DNA of 12,187 nt from CAYSND01 sp964642235. Lineage in GTDB: Bacteria > Bacteroidota > Bacteroidia > Bacteroidales > UBA932. Below are positions 6,064 to 12,187 of this stretch, piece after piece; the first letter of the stretch is position 1, and each line of letters begins with the position of its first letter. A program made the position numbers and the translations under genes. The stretch lies in NCBI GenBank assembly GCA_964642235.1, contig CAZXOP010000051.1, forward strand, positions 1 to 12,187, read 5' to 3'. The notes beneath the pieces are model-generated. The model was not told where the DNA came from and did no database searches. It saw nothing but the letters and a program-made list of their open reading frames with translations.

Positions 6064-8604
6064 TTATTGTAGTTTATAGAGTCTGACAAAGGAGTATTCA
6101 CTCCCCATTGAAGAGGTTGAATATGGGCCAAAAACATTAGAGCTCCCTGCACGATATAAAATACTACGAGAAGTTGTATTAACATTCTTAATATTAAACA
6201 AGTTTGTCGTCCCATTTTCATCCACTGTCCACCATCCTTTATTATCAGCAGGAATAGTGGAATTTAAAGCAGCAAAATTTGCTGACGAATTATAAATGAT
6301 ATAATTACCGGATTTAGTAAAATTTAAAGTATAACCCGTTGATGCAGTAGTAAATGTTACAGCATACTCGTCAGTGATAGAAGCATCCGATGTAAATCTA
6401 TCATTACCTGAATCATACTTAGAAGAGCAGTCTATTAGAGAAAATTTAGATGATGATAGGGTATTTCCCATAACTTTTCCATTCCCATTAACATTTTCAA
6501 CTATTAGGTATGAACCACCGGACACTATTTGATCATTATCTGTTACTCTTACATAATATCTTGGTCCAGCATTTGCCTGCTTAATCGTAGTAGTAGCAAC
6601 AGAAGAGGTATAACCGTCTAATTTAACCTCTATGGTTCCTAAATCCATTGTTGATGCTCCTGTATTGGCATTTGATGCAGTTATAGTTATGGTACTTGTT
6701 CCTCCTTCCTCAATGGTGCCGGTAGTGGCTGACAATGTAAAACCAGTGCCCTTAGTAATGGAAGCTGTCCAAGCCTGACCGGCAAGAGAGGTAATGGTTA
6801 ATGTCGCAGTACTATTTGCTGCTGCACCAAGAGTTAATACAGCCGGGGTAATAGTTAGTACCGGACCGGTAGTCGTAAATGTTTTAACTGCTCCTGTAAT
6901 TTCTGAACCACCAACTTTCAAATAAGCATAATAACTATATTCTGTGGCATAATCCAAACTTGACAAAGTAGAGTAAGTATAAGAGGTTTGCTCTAATGTA
7001 ACTTTTGTATAATTAGCATCAGAAGTTTTCTTCCAATAAAAACCTACTTCTGTAATATCAGTAAATGGAGAGTCGTTATTATTAAATGCTCCGTTTAGTC
7101 GGGCAGTTTGACCTTGAACATTAGTAGCATCGAGAGTGGTAACTGTCGGAGCTTTAACATCACCGGCGGTCGCAGTTTCAACCTTCACATAAGCCAAGAA
7201 GAAGCGTCCCTTACTAGCATCAGTAGTAGCTATTTTCACTTTTTTAGCCTCAGAAACCCCTGAGAAGACTATAGTATATTTTGCATTTTCAGCCATAATA
7301 GTTTCTTCCTTTAAGTTAGGTGTGCCAGAAGCTTCTGCGCCCCCACCTGCTATAGTCCTGAAATTAGATTTTAACTCACTATTATCGTCTTTCAGTAGGG
7401 AAACATATATCTTAGGAGTATCGTCTCCCCACCCTACTGCATTGAAGGTAACTTTTACATAATCTGTGAAGCCTGAAAGAGGGAGAGAGGTAGCAGACCC
7501 TACTGCAGAGCTTGTTCCCAGTCTTACACCCCAGAAGGTTCCTGTTGTCTGATTATTGCCTAATTCCCATCCTGCTGCTATCCAATCATTACCTGCATTG
7601 TTTTTAGTAGTATTCATTGTATAGGGAAGAGAATGGTTAAAAACGGCAATATTGGTATCATCTAAAGAGACATTGAGGGTATATATTTTACCTCCCACCA
7701 AAGAGAGTGATATAGGCAATGTTATTGTTTTAGTTATTTTATGTCCTGAGGTAACCACTTCAAATGAGAGCTTATCTCCATTGGCTATAGTTACCGGATT
7801 TATCATAAGATAGGTGCAATTAGTTCCTGCAGCATCTATTGTGTAATTAGCAGATCCAAGATAATTTGCTACTACATAGTTTCTACGAGAATTTCCACCG
7901 GCAGCATCATAAAGCGAGAACGTGCCATCTGTTAAATTAAGCTTAACCCCACCTGATAGTACTTTATTCCCAACTGACGCAGCGTCTTCCCCTGACTTTA
8001 AAGCATCACCGGCAATAAGGGTAACTTTTTCAACCTTTTCTGAGGAGATATTAATACCAGAGTTTTTAAATACCACTTTCACTACTGACATAAGTCTCAT
8101 AAACTGAAAATCTGATATCGTTGCATTTCCTGATGAATGAGTGTAGCTATATGGCTTTCCGACCATAATATCAGCAGCACCATCAAAAGAGGTAAGGGAT
8201 GGAGACTGATTGGTAGGTAATAAAAGTTTAGTCTCAGACTTAGTATTACTCGTACCGTTTAGAGTACTATATGGATAATAGGCATAAATGGTGTTAGCTC
8301 CTTCTACAAGGGTAGTAGTGCCTGAAAAAGAGGCAGTAATTTTATCCTCCGATAAAGTACTTGTAAACTCGGCGTTAGCAGTCACATCATTAGGAATAAC
8401 TCCTATCTTGTCTCCTGTCACCCATTTAGGTGTGAGTCCATCCATTAATGTTTTGGTGTCAGCATCAAATCCAACAGCAGAGGTGTTGATAGTAAGTTTA
8501 ATCTGATTGGTAGGATTAATTTCTGCTTCATTCTTTTTACAGTTGCTTAAAGTAAGTACTCCCAGTACCAAAGTAAGCGCTAATAAAATTTTACTTGTTT
8601 TCAT
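6064..8604 (-). CDS. Multidomain surface lipoprotein: fimbrillin-like, FN3-like and BACON domains
   Basis: An 846-residue protein with a lipoprotein signal (LTLSNC, Cys 22). Residues about 30-315 resemble Bacteroidales fimbrillin-type (FimA/Mfa-like) proteins: DADTKTLMDG, W61VTGDKIGVIPN, ANTIYAYYPY, and a final GGKIYTLNVSL. Residues about 320-480 form a beta-rich module without a name I can give. Residues about 484-578 look like a fibronectin type III-related repeat (EVGFYWKKT, Y-rich strands, VKTFTTTG). Residues about 582-678 match BACON (LTITPAVLTLGAAANSTATLTI, WTASI, ending TTTIKQ). The last 165 residues form another beta module beginning YYVRVTDNDQIVSGGSYLIVEN. It is likely outer-membrane anchored and surface exposed, with an adhesive or glycan-binding role that is inferred. 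A perfect AGGAGG precedes the ATG. A strong terminator follows. Confidence 0.88.
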   Translation of the reverse strand: MKTSKILLALTLVLGVLTLSNCKKNEAEINPTNQIKLTINTSAVGFDADTKTLMDGLTPKWVTGDKIGVIPNDVTANAEFTSTLSEDKITASFSGTTTLVEGANTIYAYYPYSTLNGTSNTKSETKLLLPTNQSPSLTSFDGAADIMVGKPYSYTHSSGNATISDFQFMRLMSVVKVVFKNSGINISSEKVEKVTLIAGDALKSGEDAASVGNKVLSGGVKLNLTDGTFSLYDAAGGNSRRNYVVANYLGSANYTIDAAGTNCTYLMINPVTIANGDKLSFEVVTSGHKITKTITLPISLSLVGGKIYTLNVSLDDTNIAVFNHSLPYTMNTTKNNAGNDWIAAGWELGNNQTTGTFWGVRLGTSSAVGSATSLPLSGFTDYVKVTFNAVGWGDDTPKIYVSLLKDDNSELKSNFRTIAGGGAEASGTPNLKEETIMAENAKYTIVFSGVSEAKKVKIATTDASKGRFFLAYVKVETATAGDVKAPTVTTLDATNVQGQTARLNGAFNNNDSPFTDITEVGFYWKKTSDANYTKVTLEQTSYTYSTLSSLDYATEYSYYAYLKVGGSEITGAVKTFTTTGPVLTITPAVLTLGAAANSTATLTITSLAGQAWTASITKGTGFTLSATTGTIEEGGTSTITITASNANTGASTMDLGTIEVKLDGYTSSVATTTIKQANAGPRYYVRVTDNDQIVSGGSYLIVENVNGNGKVMGNTLSSSKFSLIDCSSKYDSGNDRFTSDASITDEYAVTFTTASTGYTLNFTKSGNYIIYNSSANFAALNSTIPADNKGWWTVDENGTTNLFNIKNVNTTSRSILYRAGSSNVFGPYSTSSMGSEYSFVRLYKLQ

Positions 8605-8612
8605 ACTATTTT

Positions 8613-8618
8613 CCTCCT
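8613..8618 (-). promoter_or_regulatory. Shine-Dalgarno site overlapping the upstream stop codon
   Basis: On the minus strand AGGAGG lies 8 bases before the ATG at 8604 and shares its first two bases with the TAG stop (8617-8619) of the 53-residue gene. Strong Shine-Dalgarno sites are uncommon in this phylum, so this points to translational coupling. Confidence 0.8.
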
Positions 8619-8778
8619 ATATATCCCATTCACCGCCACTACTAAAATTTCCACCGGCTTTACCTGATTCTCCATAAGACTGAGCAAAACCTTGTTCTAC
8701 TTTTAAGTAGATAATCTCTAATGAGGGGGGTAGATATTCCCGCCCTTGAATTTCCATCTTTAACTTTGTTTCTTCCAT
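8617..8778 (-). CDS. 53-residue protein encoded directly upstream of the surface lipoprotein
   Basis: ATG at 8778 to TAG at 8617. The protein starts MEETKLKMEIQGREYLPPSL, continues EIIYLKVEQGFAQSYG, then turns Gly/Ser-rich and ends FSSGGEWDI. It has no signal peptide. I recognise the type: short Bacteroidales proteins with an ExxYLxVEQGFAxS segment, a flexible Gly-rich stretch and an acidic, tryptophan-containing end, commonly found before fimbrillin-like or other lipoprotein genes. Their role is unknown to me. Its stop overlaps the ribosome-binding site of the next gene, 12 bases before that ATG, so the two should be co-translated. About 140 bases separate it from the M28 gene upstream. That gap is AT-rich, with an imperfect -7-like TATCTTG on the minus strand and no clear terminator. 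Confidence 0.78.
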   Translation of the reverse strand: MEETKLKMEIQGREYLPPSLEIIYLKVEQGFAQSYGESGKAGGNFSSGGEWDI

Positions 8779-8920
8779 ATAAAATATATTATTTAGTTAG
8801 TAAAAAAGTCGTAGTAATTTTACTTTGCTTTGCAAGATACGATAAATTTTGTAAACTCGAAAAAACCTAACTCAATATTTAACACTATTTTAACAATTTA
8901 CCAAGCAATTATTTGCCGTT

Positions 8921-10498
8921 TTAAATCTCATAAGCAACCTCAAACGCTATCTGAGTATCCTCCACCACGCCACTCCAATCCCAATCAGGATTGTAATTAT
9001 CAAGCGGAGTATGATAAACTTCATTCACAAATTTATACCATGCTGCAGTCCCCCACTCTTTACCTTTCTCTCTGCTATCGTAACACCCCATAGCCCAAAT
9101 AGATGGGACCCCTGCCTGATGGAAGGGGAAATGGTCAGATCTAAAGAAGAGTCCCCTATGAGAATCGGGATCTCCTGTAACATACCTCCCCTGTTTTTGT
9201 GCAAGAAGAGTCAAAAGAGAGTCAAGTTTCGGAGAATATCCATACCCGATAAGCATTAAATCATTCATTCTGCCACGAGGTTCCATCATATCGTTATTAA
9301 AACAAGCAAGCATATTGGAGACAGGGATTGGAGGATTGTTAACGAAAAAGTGCGAACCCAGAAGCCCCTGCTCTTCAGCAGTAGGGAAAAGGAGTATCAC
9401 GGAACGATCAGGACGCTTTTTAAGAGAAGAGAAAGCTGTAGCTGCTTCATAAGCCCAAGCCATTGTCGTTCCATTATCCACAGCCCCATTGAAAATCGAA
9501 TCCCCATCTATTGCAGCAGAAGGGACTACCCCGAAATGGTCCCAGTGAGCAGTAAAGACCACTGCCTCCTCCGGCTTAACCCTCCCTTTAAGGATACCTG
9601 CCACATTATATGACTCATTCTCTTCCATTGTATTCTCTAATGCAATAGAGATCTTTGACTTCATTGCAAACCCTTTGAATCCCTTAACACATGCCGCATT
9701 TTTCAACTCCTCCAGTGAATACCCCTCTGCCTTGAAAAGTCTCTCTGAATATCCCCCTTCTAACCACCCTGTCACAGAACAATTATTCATAAGTGCCTCA
9801 TCATTAATAAAGAGTCTCCCCGTGCTTGAGGCTCTGCTTGCAACTCTCCAATTATACCCTGCACCATAATCTTCGTGGATAATCAAAACCCCCGCAGCAC
9901 CCTGTCTTGCAGCCTCCTCATATTTATACCTCCATCTCCCATAATAGGTCAATTCTTTCCCTTTAAAAAGAGATTTATCCTCCGGTTCCACATAGAGTCC
10001 GGGGTCATTTATCAGAACCACCGCGATTTTCCCTTGAATATTCATCCCCTCATAATCATTCCACCCATATTCCGGTGCCACCATTCCAAAACCACAGAAA
10101 ACCATCTCAACATCTTTAAGATCAATACTATTCACAGGCTTTGGGGAATTTACGGAAACCTCTTCTAAAGACAATACCTCCTTTTTCCCCTTGCATACAA
10201 TAGATATAGGGGTGGTTAATGTTGAAACAATCTTTACCATTGGCACCTTCTGAAGATATGAATCCCCGAAGAGTGGTTCAAATTTAATCTCTTTCAATTT
10301 CTCCTCTAAAAAAGCAATGCTCTTCGTCTCACCCTCTGTAAAAGGCATTCGCCCCATAAACTCGTCAGAAGAGATCTCTTTTGTGAACTCCTTCATCCTC
10401 TCCGCAGAGATAGAATTTAGTGCCTCATTATAACTTTTACCACCAGTACACCCTGCAATCAAAATCGTTGCAGATATAAGCCATACTATTTTTTTCAT
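8921..10498 (-). CDS. M28 family zinc metallopeptidase, lipoprotein
   Basis: A 525-residue protein with a lipoprotein signal (LIAGC, Cys 17). Residues about 130-265 look like a PA-type insert (VFCGFGMVAPEYGWNDYEG, GKIAVVLINDPG, EEAARQGAAGVLII). The M28 catalytic domain follows with its ligands in order: AHWDHFG (H318, D320), NGAVDNG (bridging D341), TAEEQG (catalytic E375, ligand E376), NNDM (D403) and VYHTPLDN (H496). All positions needed for a di-zinc aminopeptidase or carboxypeptidase are present, so it should be active. It is likely anchored in the outer membrane or periplasm and trims peptides. It is encoded on the same strand as the surface lipoprotein and deformylase genes and divergent from the XRE operon. 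A near-consensus TAACTTTA lies 28-35 bases before the ATG, a weak promoter candidate. Confidence 0.93.
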   Translation of the reverse strand: MKKIVWLISATILIAGCTGGKSYNEALNSISAERMKEFTKEISSDEFMGRMPFTEGETKSIAFLEEKLKEIKFEPLFGDSYLQKVPMVKIVSTLTTPISIVCKGKKEVLSLEEVSVNSPKPVNSIDLKDVEMVFCGFGMVAPEYGWNDYEGMNIQGKIAVVLINDPGLYVEPEDKSLFKGKELTYYGRWRYKYEEAARQGAAGVLIIHEDYGAGYNWRVASRASSTGRLFINDEALMNNCSVTGWLEGGYSERLFKAEGYSLEELKNAACVKGFKGFAMKSKISIALENTMEENESYNVAGILKGRVKPEEAVVFTAHWDHFGVVPSAAIDGDSIFNGAVDNGTTMAWAYEAATAFSSLKKRPDRSVILLFPTAEEQGLLGSHFFVNNPPIPVSNMLACFNNDMMEPRGRMNDLMLIGYGYSPKLDSLLTLLAQKQGRYVTGDPDSHRGLFFRSDHFPFHQAGVPSIWAMGCYDSREKGKEWGTAAWYKFVNEVYHTPLDNYNPDWDWSGVVEDTQIAFEVAYEI

Positions 10499-10674
10499 AT
10501 TGATTTGAGATTTGTTATTTAGGTGATAAAGTTAGACAAAAAAATCAGATTCACACTTAATTTTAATTAATATCAACTTCCTCCTGAAAATAATTAAAGA
10601 GTAATGTCAGTCTGAGTAACATGTAGTCTATATCTACCTCGAAAGAGAATATGCTTGTGTTAAAATAATTGCTA

Positions 10675-10700
10675 TAAAGTTTCCTATATTGGAAACTTTA
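10675..10700. promoter_or_regulatory. Perfect inverted repeat, probable operator of the XRE operon
   Basis: TAAAGTTTCC (10675-10684) and GGAAACTTTA (10691-10700) are exact inverted repeats with a 6-base spacer TATATT. The site covers the -33 region and ends 3 bases before the -7 box of the XRE gene. It is a natural binding site for a dimeric XRE protein, so autorepression by the first gene of the operon is likely. Symmetry is seen directly; binding is inferred. Confidence 0.75.
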
Positions 10701-10711
10701 ATGTATCTTTG
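10680..10711 (+). promoter_or_regulatory. Promoter of the XRE/DUF3990 operon
   Basis: TATCTTTG (10704-10711) matches TAnnTTTG exactly, and TTTC at 10680-10683 stands 20 bases upstream as a near-consensus -33 TTTG. The transcript would begin about 10 bases before the ATG at 10728. The -33 element lies inside the left arm of the inverted repeat. Confidence 0.65.
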
Positions 10712-10727
10712 CAAGAAAGTGATCATT

Positions 10728-11156
10728 ATGAACGTAGATATAAATAATATAGGAGCGCTGATTCGGGATGAGAGAATTAGGCGTGGGCTCACACAGGAGG
10801 AACTAGGTAGAAAAGTCGGTGTGGGTAAAGCCCAGATATCCAAAATAGAGAGTGGTAAGGGCTTGACCATAAAAACAGTCACTAAAGTTTTGGAGGCGTT
10901 AAATCTATCAGCATACATCCGTTTGGTCAGTTCTCGCAAGGTGGATAAACGCATTATAGGATATGTGGTTGCCGTTATTAGCGAATTTGCTAAGGCATAT
11001 AATATGACTATCCGTGAGGCGAGCAATTATTTGAATCGCTACAAAGGAGTTGATTTTCTTACAGAGCATTACGAAGCCGAACACCTACTATCAATGGATG
11101 ATTGCGTACAAGATTTGGCTCTTTTTTGTTACAATAATGGAGGAGGCGTAAGATGA
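10728..11156 (+). CDS. XRE-family regulator with a DUF3791-like C-terminal domain (antitoxin candidate)
   Basis: A 142-residue protein from ATG 10728. In-frame starts further upstream (TTG 10689, ATG 10701) overlap the operator or the -7 box and are rejected. Residues about 8-62 are an XRE helix-turn-helix: LIRDERIRRGLTQEELGRKV, then GVGKAQISKIESGKG, then KVLEALNL, close to HipB-type repressors. Residues about 74-137 resemble DUF3791: DKRIIGYVVAVISEFAKAYNM, SNYLNRYKGVDFLTEHYEAEH, DDCVQDLALFCY. DUF3791 and DUF3990 genes are, as I recall, commonly paired, so this fusion joins a DNA-binding domain to the partner of the next protein. Its end overlaps the next start by four bases (ATGA). It should repress its own promoter through the inverted repeat just upstream. 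The HTH call is firm; the DUF3791 assignment is by pattern. Confidence 0.9.
   Translation: MNVDINNIGALIRDERIRRGLTQEELGRKVGVGKAQISKIESGKGLTIKTVTKVLEALNLSAYIRLVSSRKVDKRIIGYVVAVISEFAKAYNMTIREASNYLNRYKGVDFLTEHYEAEHLLSMDDCVQDLALFCYNNGGGVR
11139..11146 (+). promoter_or_regulatory. Strong ribosome-binding site of the DUF3990 gene
   Basis: GGAGGAGG lies inside the last codons of the XRE gene, 6 bases before the ATG at 11153. It supports that start and coupled translation of the two genes. Confidence 0.7.
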
Positions 11157-11629
11157 GGCTATATCACGGATCAAATACGGAAATCAAAACTATCGATTTA
11201 GTCAAGTGCAAACCTTATAAGGATTTCGGAAAAGGTTTTTATTTGACAGAAATTGAGGAACAGGCTCTACAAATGGCTCGAAGAACGGCATCTATCTATG
11301 GTGGAGAAGCCATTGTTACCTCTTTTGAATTCGATGAAGCTACCGCTATAAAAGAGACTTCACTTTTAATCAAACGGTTCGATGAACCGAGTGAAGAGTG
11401 GGCATTATTCGTTATGGCGAATCGAAGCAGGGAACAAAAAAAACCTATCCATAAATACGACATTGTTATTGGTCCTATCGCAGATGATAATATTGCCATG
11501 TTGTTTCGTAACTTCGAGGATGGAATTATAGACTTACCCATGTTAGCAAGCGGACTCAAGTACAAAAAAATATCTTCTCAATATTTCTTTCACACGCCCC
11601 AAGCCTTGGCATATCTTAAAAAGCTATGA
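11153..11629 (+). CDS. DUF3990 family protein, ADP-ribosyltransferase-like (toxin candidate)
   Basis: A 158-residue protein without signal peptide. Features of DUF3990: LYHGSN at residues 3-8 (H5 in the place of the ADP-ribosyltransferase His), DFGKGFYLTE at 24-33 (Y30, comparable to the second ART motif), YDIVIGPIADD at 102-112, and SQYFFHTPQAL at 142-152, where Q143 stands near where the classical third-motif Glu would be expected. The family is, to my knowledge, placed in the ADP-ribosyltransferase clan. A toxin role that modifies a cell target is inferred from fold and operon position; no target can be read from the sequence. It overlaps both neighbours by ATGA, so the three proteins are made in concert. 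Confidence 0.85.
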   Translation: MRLYHGSNTEIKTIDLVKCKPYKDFGKGFYLTEIEEQALQMARRTASIYGGEAIVTSFEFDEATAIKETSLLIKRFDEPSEEWALFVMANRSREQKKPIHKYDIVIGPIADDNIAMLFRNFEDGIIDLPMLASGLKYKKISSQYFFHTPQALAYLKKL

Positions 11630-11853
11630 ACAATAAAGTACAATACCTGATAGAAGGGATAACAAAAGACAACATTGCCTACCTTATGGAAGACAATAAC
11701 ATGGATATTGCTACAGCAATAAGCCTATTTCATAATTCAGAAACCTTTAAGAAGTTGTCGGACACGGAAACCGGACTCTATATCGAAAGCTCTGCCTATG
11801 TTTACGAAATACTCAAAACCGAACTAAAAATGGGGAAAATCTGTTCGGTTTAA
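11626..11853 (+). CDS. 75-residue protein, third member of the XRE/DUF3990 operon
   Basis: A small acidic to neutral protein starting MNNKVQYLIEGITKDNIAYL and predicted to be largely helical. Its centre has MDIATAISLFHNSETFKKL followed by SDTETGLYIESSAYVYEILK. The ETGLYxES...YVYExLK pattern recurs, as I recall, in small proteins encoded next to DUF3990 genes, but I cannot give a family name with confidence. It has no signal or membrane segment. The start overlaps the DUF3990 stop by four bases (ATGA), and its own stop lies inside the first bases of the downstream repeat. It may be a second antitoxin, an accessory subunit or a stabiliser; these remain inference. Confidence 0.8.
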   Translation: MNNKVQYLIEGITKDNIAYLMEDNNMDIATAISLFHNSETFKKLSDTETGLYIESSAYVYEILKTELKMGKICSV

Positions 11854-11983
11854 CCAAACAAAGTTTAGTGTCTTCATCAGAAGACCGACACGGGTCGTGC
11901 TTACGGAGAGAATATAATTAAAAGTGGAAAGCTTTAAAACTTGACGAAATTACCCAAGAACCATTAACAGAAACATAAAGTAA
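11849..11983 (+). repeat. Structured repeat, copy 1
   Basis: 135 bases starting TTTAACCAAAC, overlapping the stop codon of the 75-residue gene. It contains a hairpin GTCTTC-ATCA-GAAGAC at 11870-11885, a weaker upstream stem ACCAAAC/GTTTAGT with one mismatch, the shared segment TCGTGCTTACGG, and a final 55 bases (11929-11983) identical to copy 2. No open reading frame of note crosses it. Its position right after the operon suggests a transcript 3' end or a dispersed repeat family. Confidence 0.8.
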
Positions 11984-12009
11984 GCGGAAGAGAGTAGTAG
12001 CGTGAATCC

Positions 12010-12028
12010 TTCTCCCCCAAGGGGAGAA
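12010..12028. repeat. Hairpin between the two repeat copies
   Basis: TTCTCCCC pairs perfectly with GGGGAGAA around a CAA loop, followed by GAAGAGGGGG. C-rich/G-rich hairpins of this form occur as dispersed palindromes in gut Bacteroidota and other bacteria. There is no T tract, so it is not an obvious terminator on the plus strand. Confidence 0.6.
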
Positions 12029-12054
12029 AAGAAGAGGGGGTAGAAAAAAGCACC

Positions 12055-12187
12055 TTTAACCAAACGAAGTTTGGTGTCTCTCGAGAGACCGCTACGGCTC
12101 GTGCTTACGGAAAGAATATTATTAAAAGTATTAAGCTTTAAAACTTGACGAAATTACCCAAGAACCATTAACAGAAACATAAAGTAA
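12055..12187 (+). repeat. Structured repeat, copy 2 (runs to the window edge)
   Basis: 133 bases aligning along the whole of copy 1 with one 2-base gap in a hairpin loop. Here the first stem is perfect, ACCAAAC-GAA-GTTTGGT (12059-12075). The second is the palindrome GTCTCTCGAGAGAC (12076-12089), in which a T-A pair of copy 1 has become C-G. The last 55 bases (12133-12187) are identical to copy 1. It may continue beyond the window. With copy 1 and the hairpin between them it fills the gene-free stretch after 11853. Confidence 0.8.

Noticed and set aside
9350..9613. Open frames on the plus strand within the M28 gene region (for example 9350-9613 and 9875-10168)
   Set aside because: They are shadows of the M28 peptidase, whose catalytic motifs are all intact on the other strand.
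10634..11026. Open frame of 130 codons on the minus strand opposite the XRE gene
   Set aside because: It is the antisense shadow of a clear helix-turn-helix gene with promoter and operator, and shows no domain of its own.
11849..12187. CRISPR array
   Set aside because: Only two long copies with internal hairpins and one irregular spacer; unit length and lack of further repeats do not fit CRISPR.

Overview
The window looks like a chromosomal segment from a member of the Bacteroidota, most likely Bacteroidales. The evidence is several exact -7 boxes of the Bacteroidota form TAnnTTTG, few Shine-Dalgarno sites, menaquinone methylation, a fimbrillin-like/BACON surface lipoprotein, and the type of phage tail-end remnant at the left edge. 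The bulk is AT-rich. Only the first 209 bases are clearly more GC-rich and look foreign.

Layout. Bases 1-209 are the 3' end of a phage or integrative-element protein (DUF6808-like), followed by a strong terminator and a pair of GGGGACGC repeats. This abuts the 3' side of a minus-strand tRNA-Leu(GAG) gene with its own promoter and terminator, so a mobile element probably sits at the tRNA, mostly outside the window. Bases 600-3353 are housekeeping genes on the plus strand: a free-standing PurL C-terminal-like domain, then directly abutting ubiE/menG, then cardiolipin synthase. A solitary YhcG-type PDDEXK nuclease (3389-4393) and two small membrane or exported proteins of unknown function (4443-4799, 4891-5364) follow.

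Bases 5365-10498 are all on the minus strand and mostly concern the cell envelope. They encode a peptide deformylase with a lipoprotein signal, an 846-residue multidomain lipoprotein (fimbrillin-like, FN3-like, BACON), and a 53-residue protein upstream of it whose stop codon overlaps the ribosome-binding site of the lipoprotein gene. An M28 metallopeptidase lipoprotein with a PA-like insert comes last.

Bases 10675-11853 form a compact three-gene operon on the plus strand with ATGA overlaps. It encodes an XRE regulator with a DUF3791-like C-terminus, a DUF3990 (ADP-ribosyltransferase-like) protein and a 75-residue protein. A perfect 10-bp inverted repeat covers its promoter. This has the architecture of a self-repressed toxin-antitoxin or defence module and is the best candidate for a poorly described system here. 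It is followed by two copies of a ~134-bp structured repeat (last 55 bp identical, hairpin with a compensatory base-pair change) that run to the end of the window.
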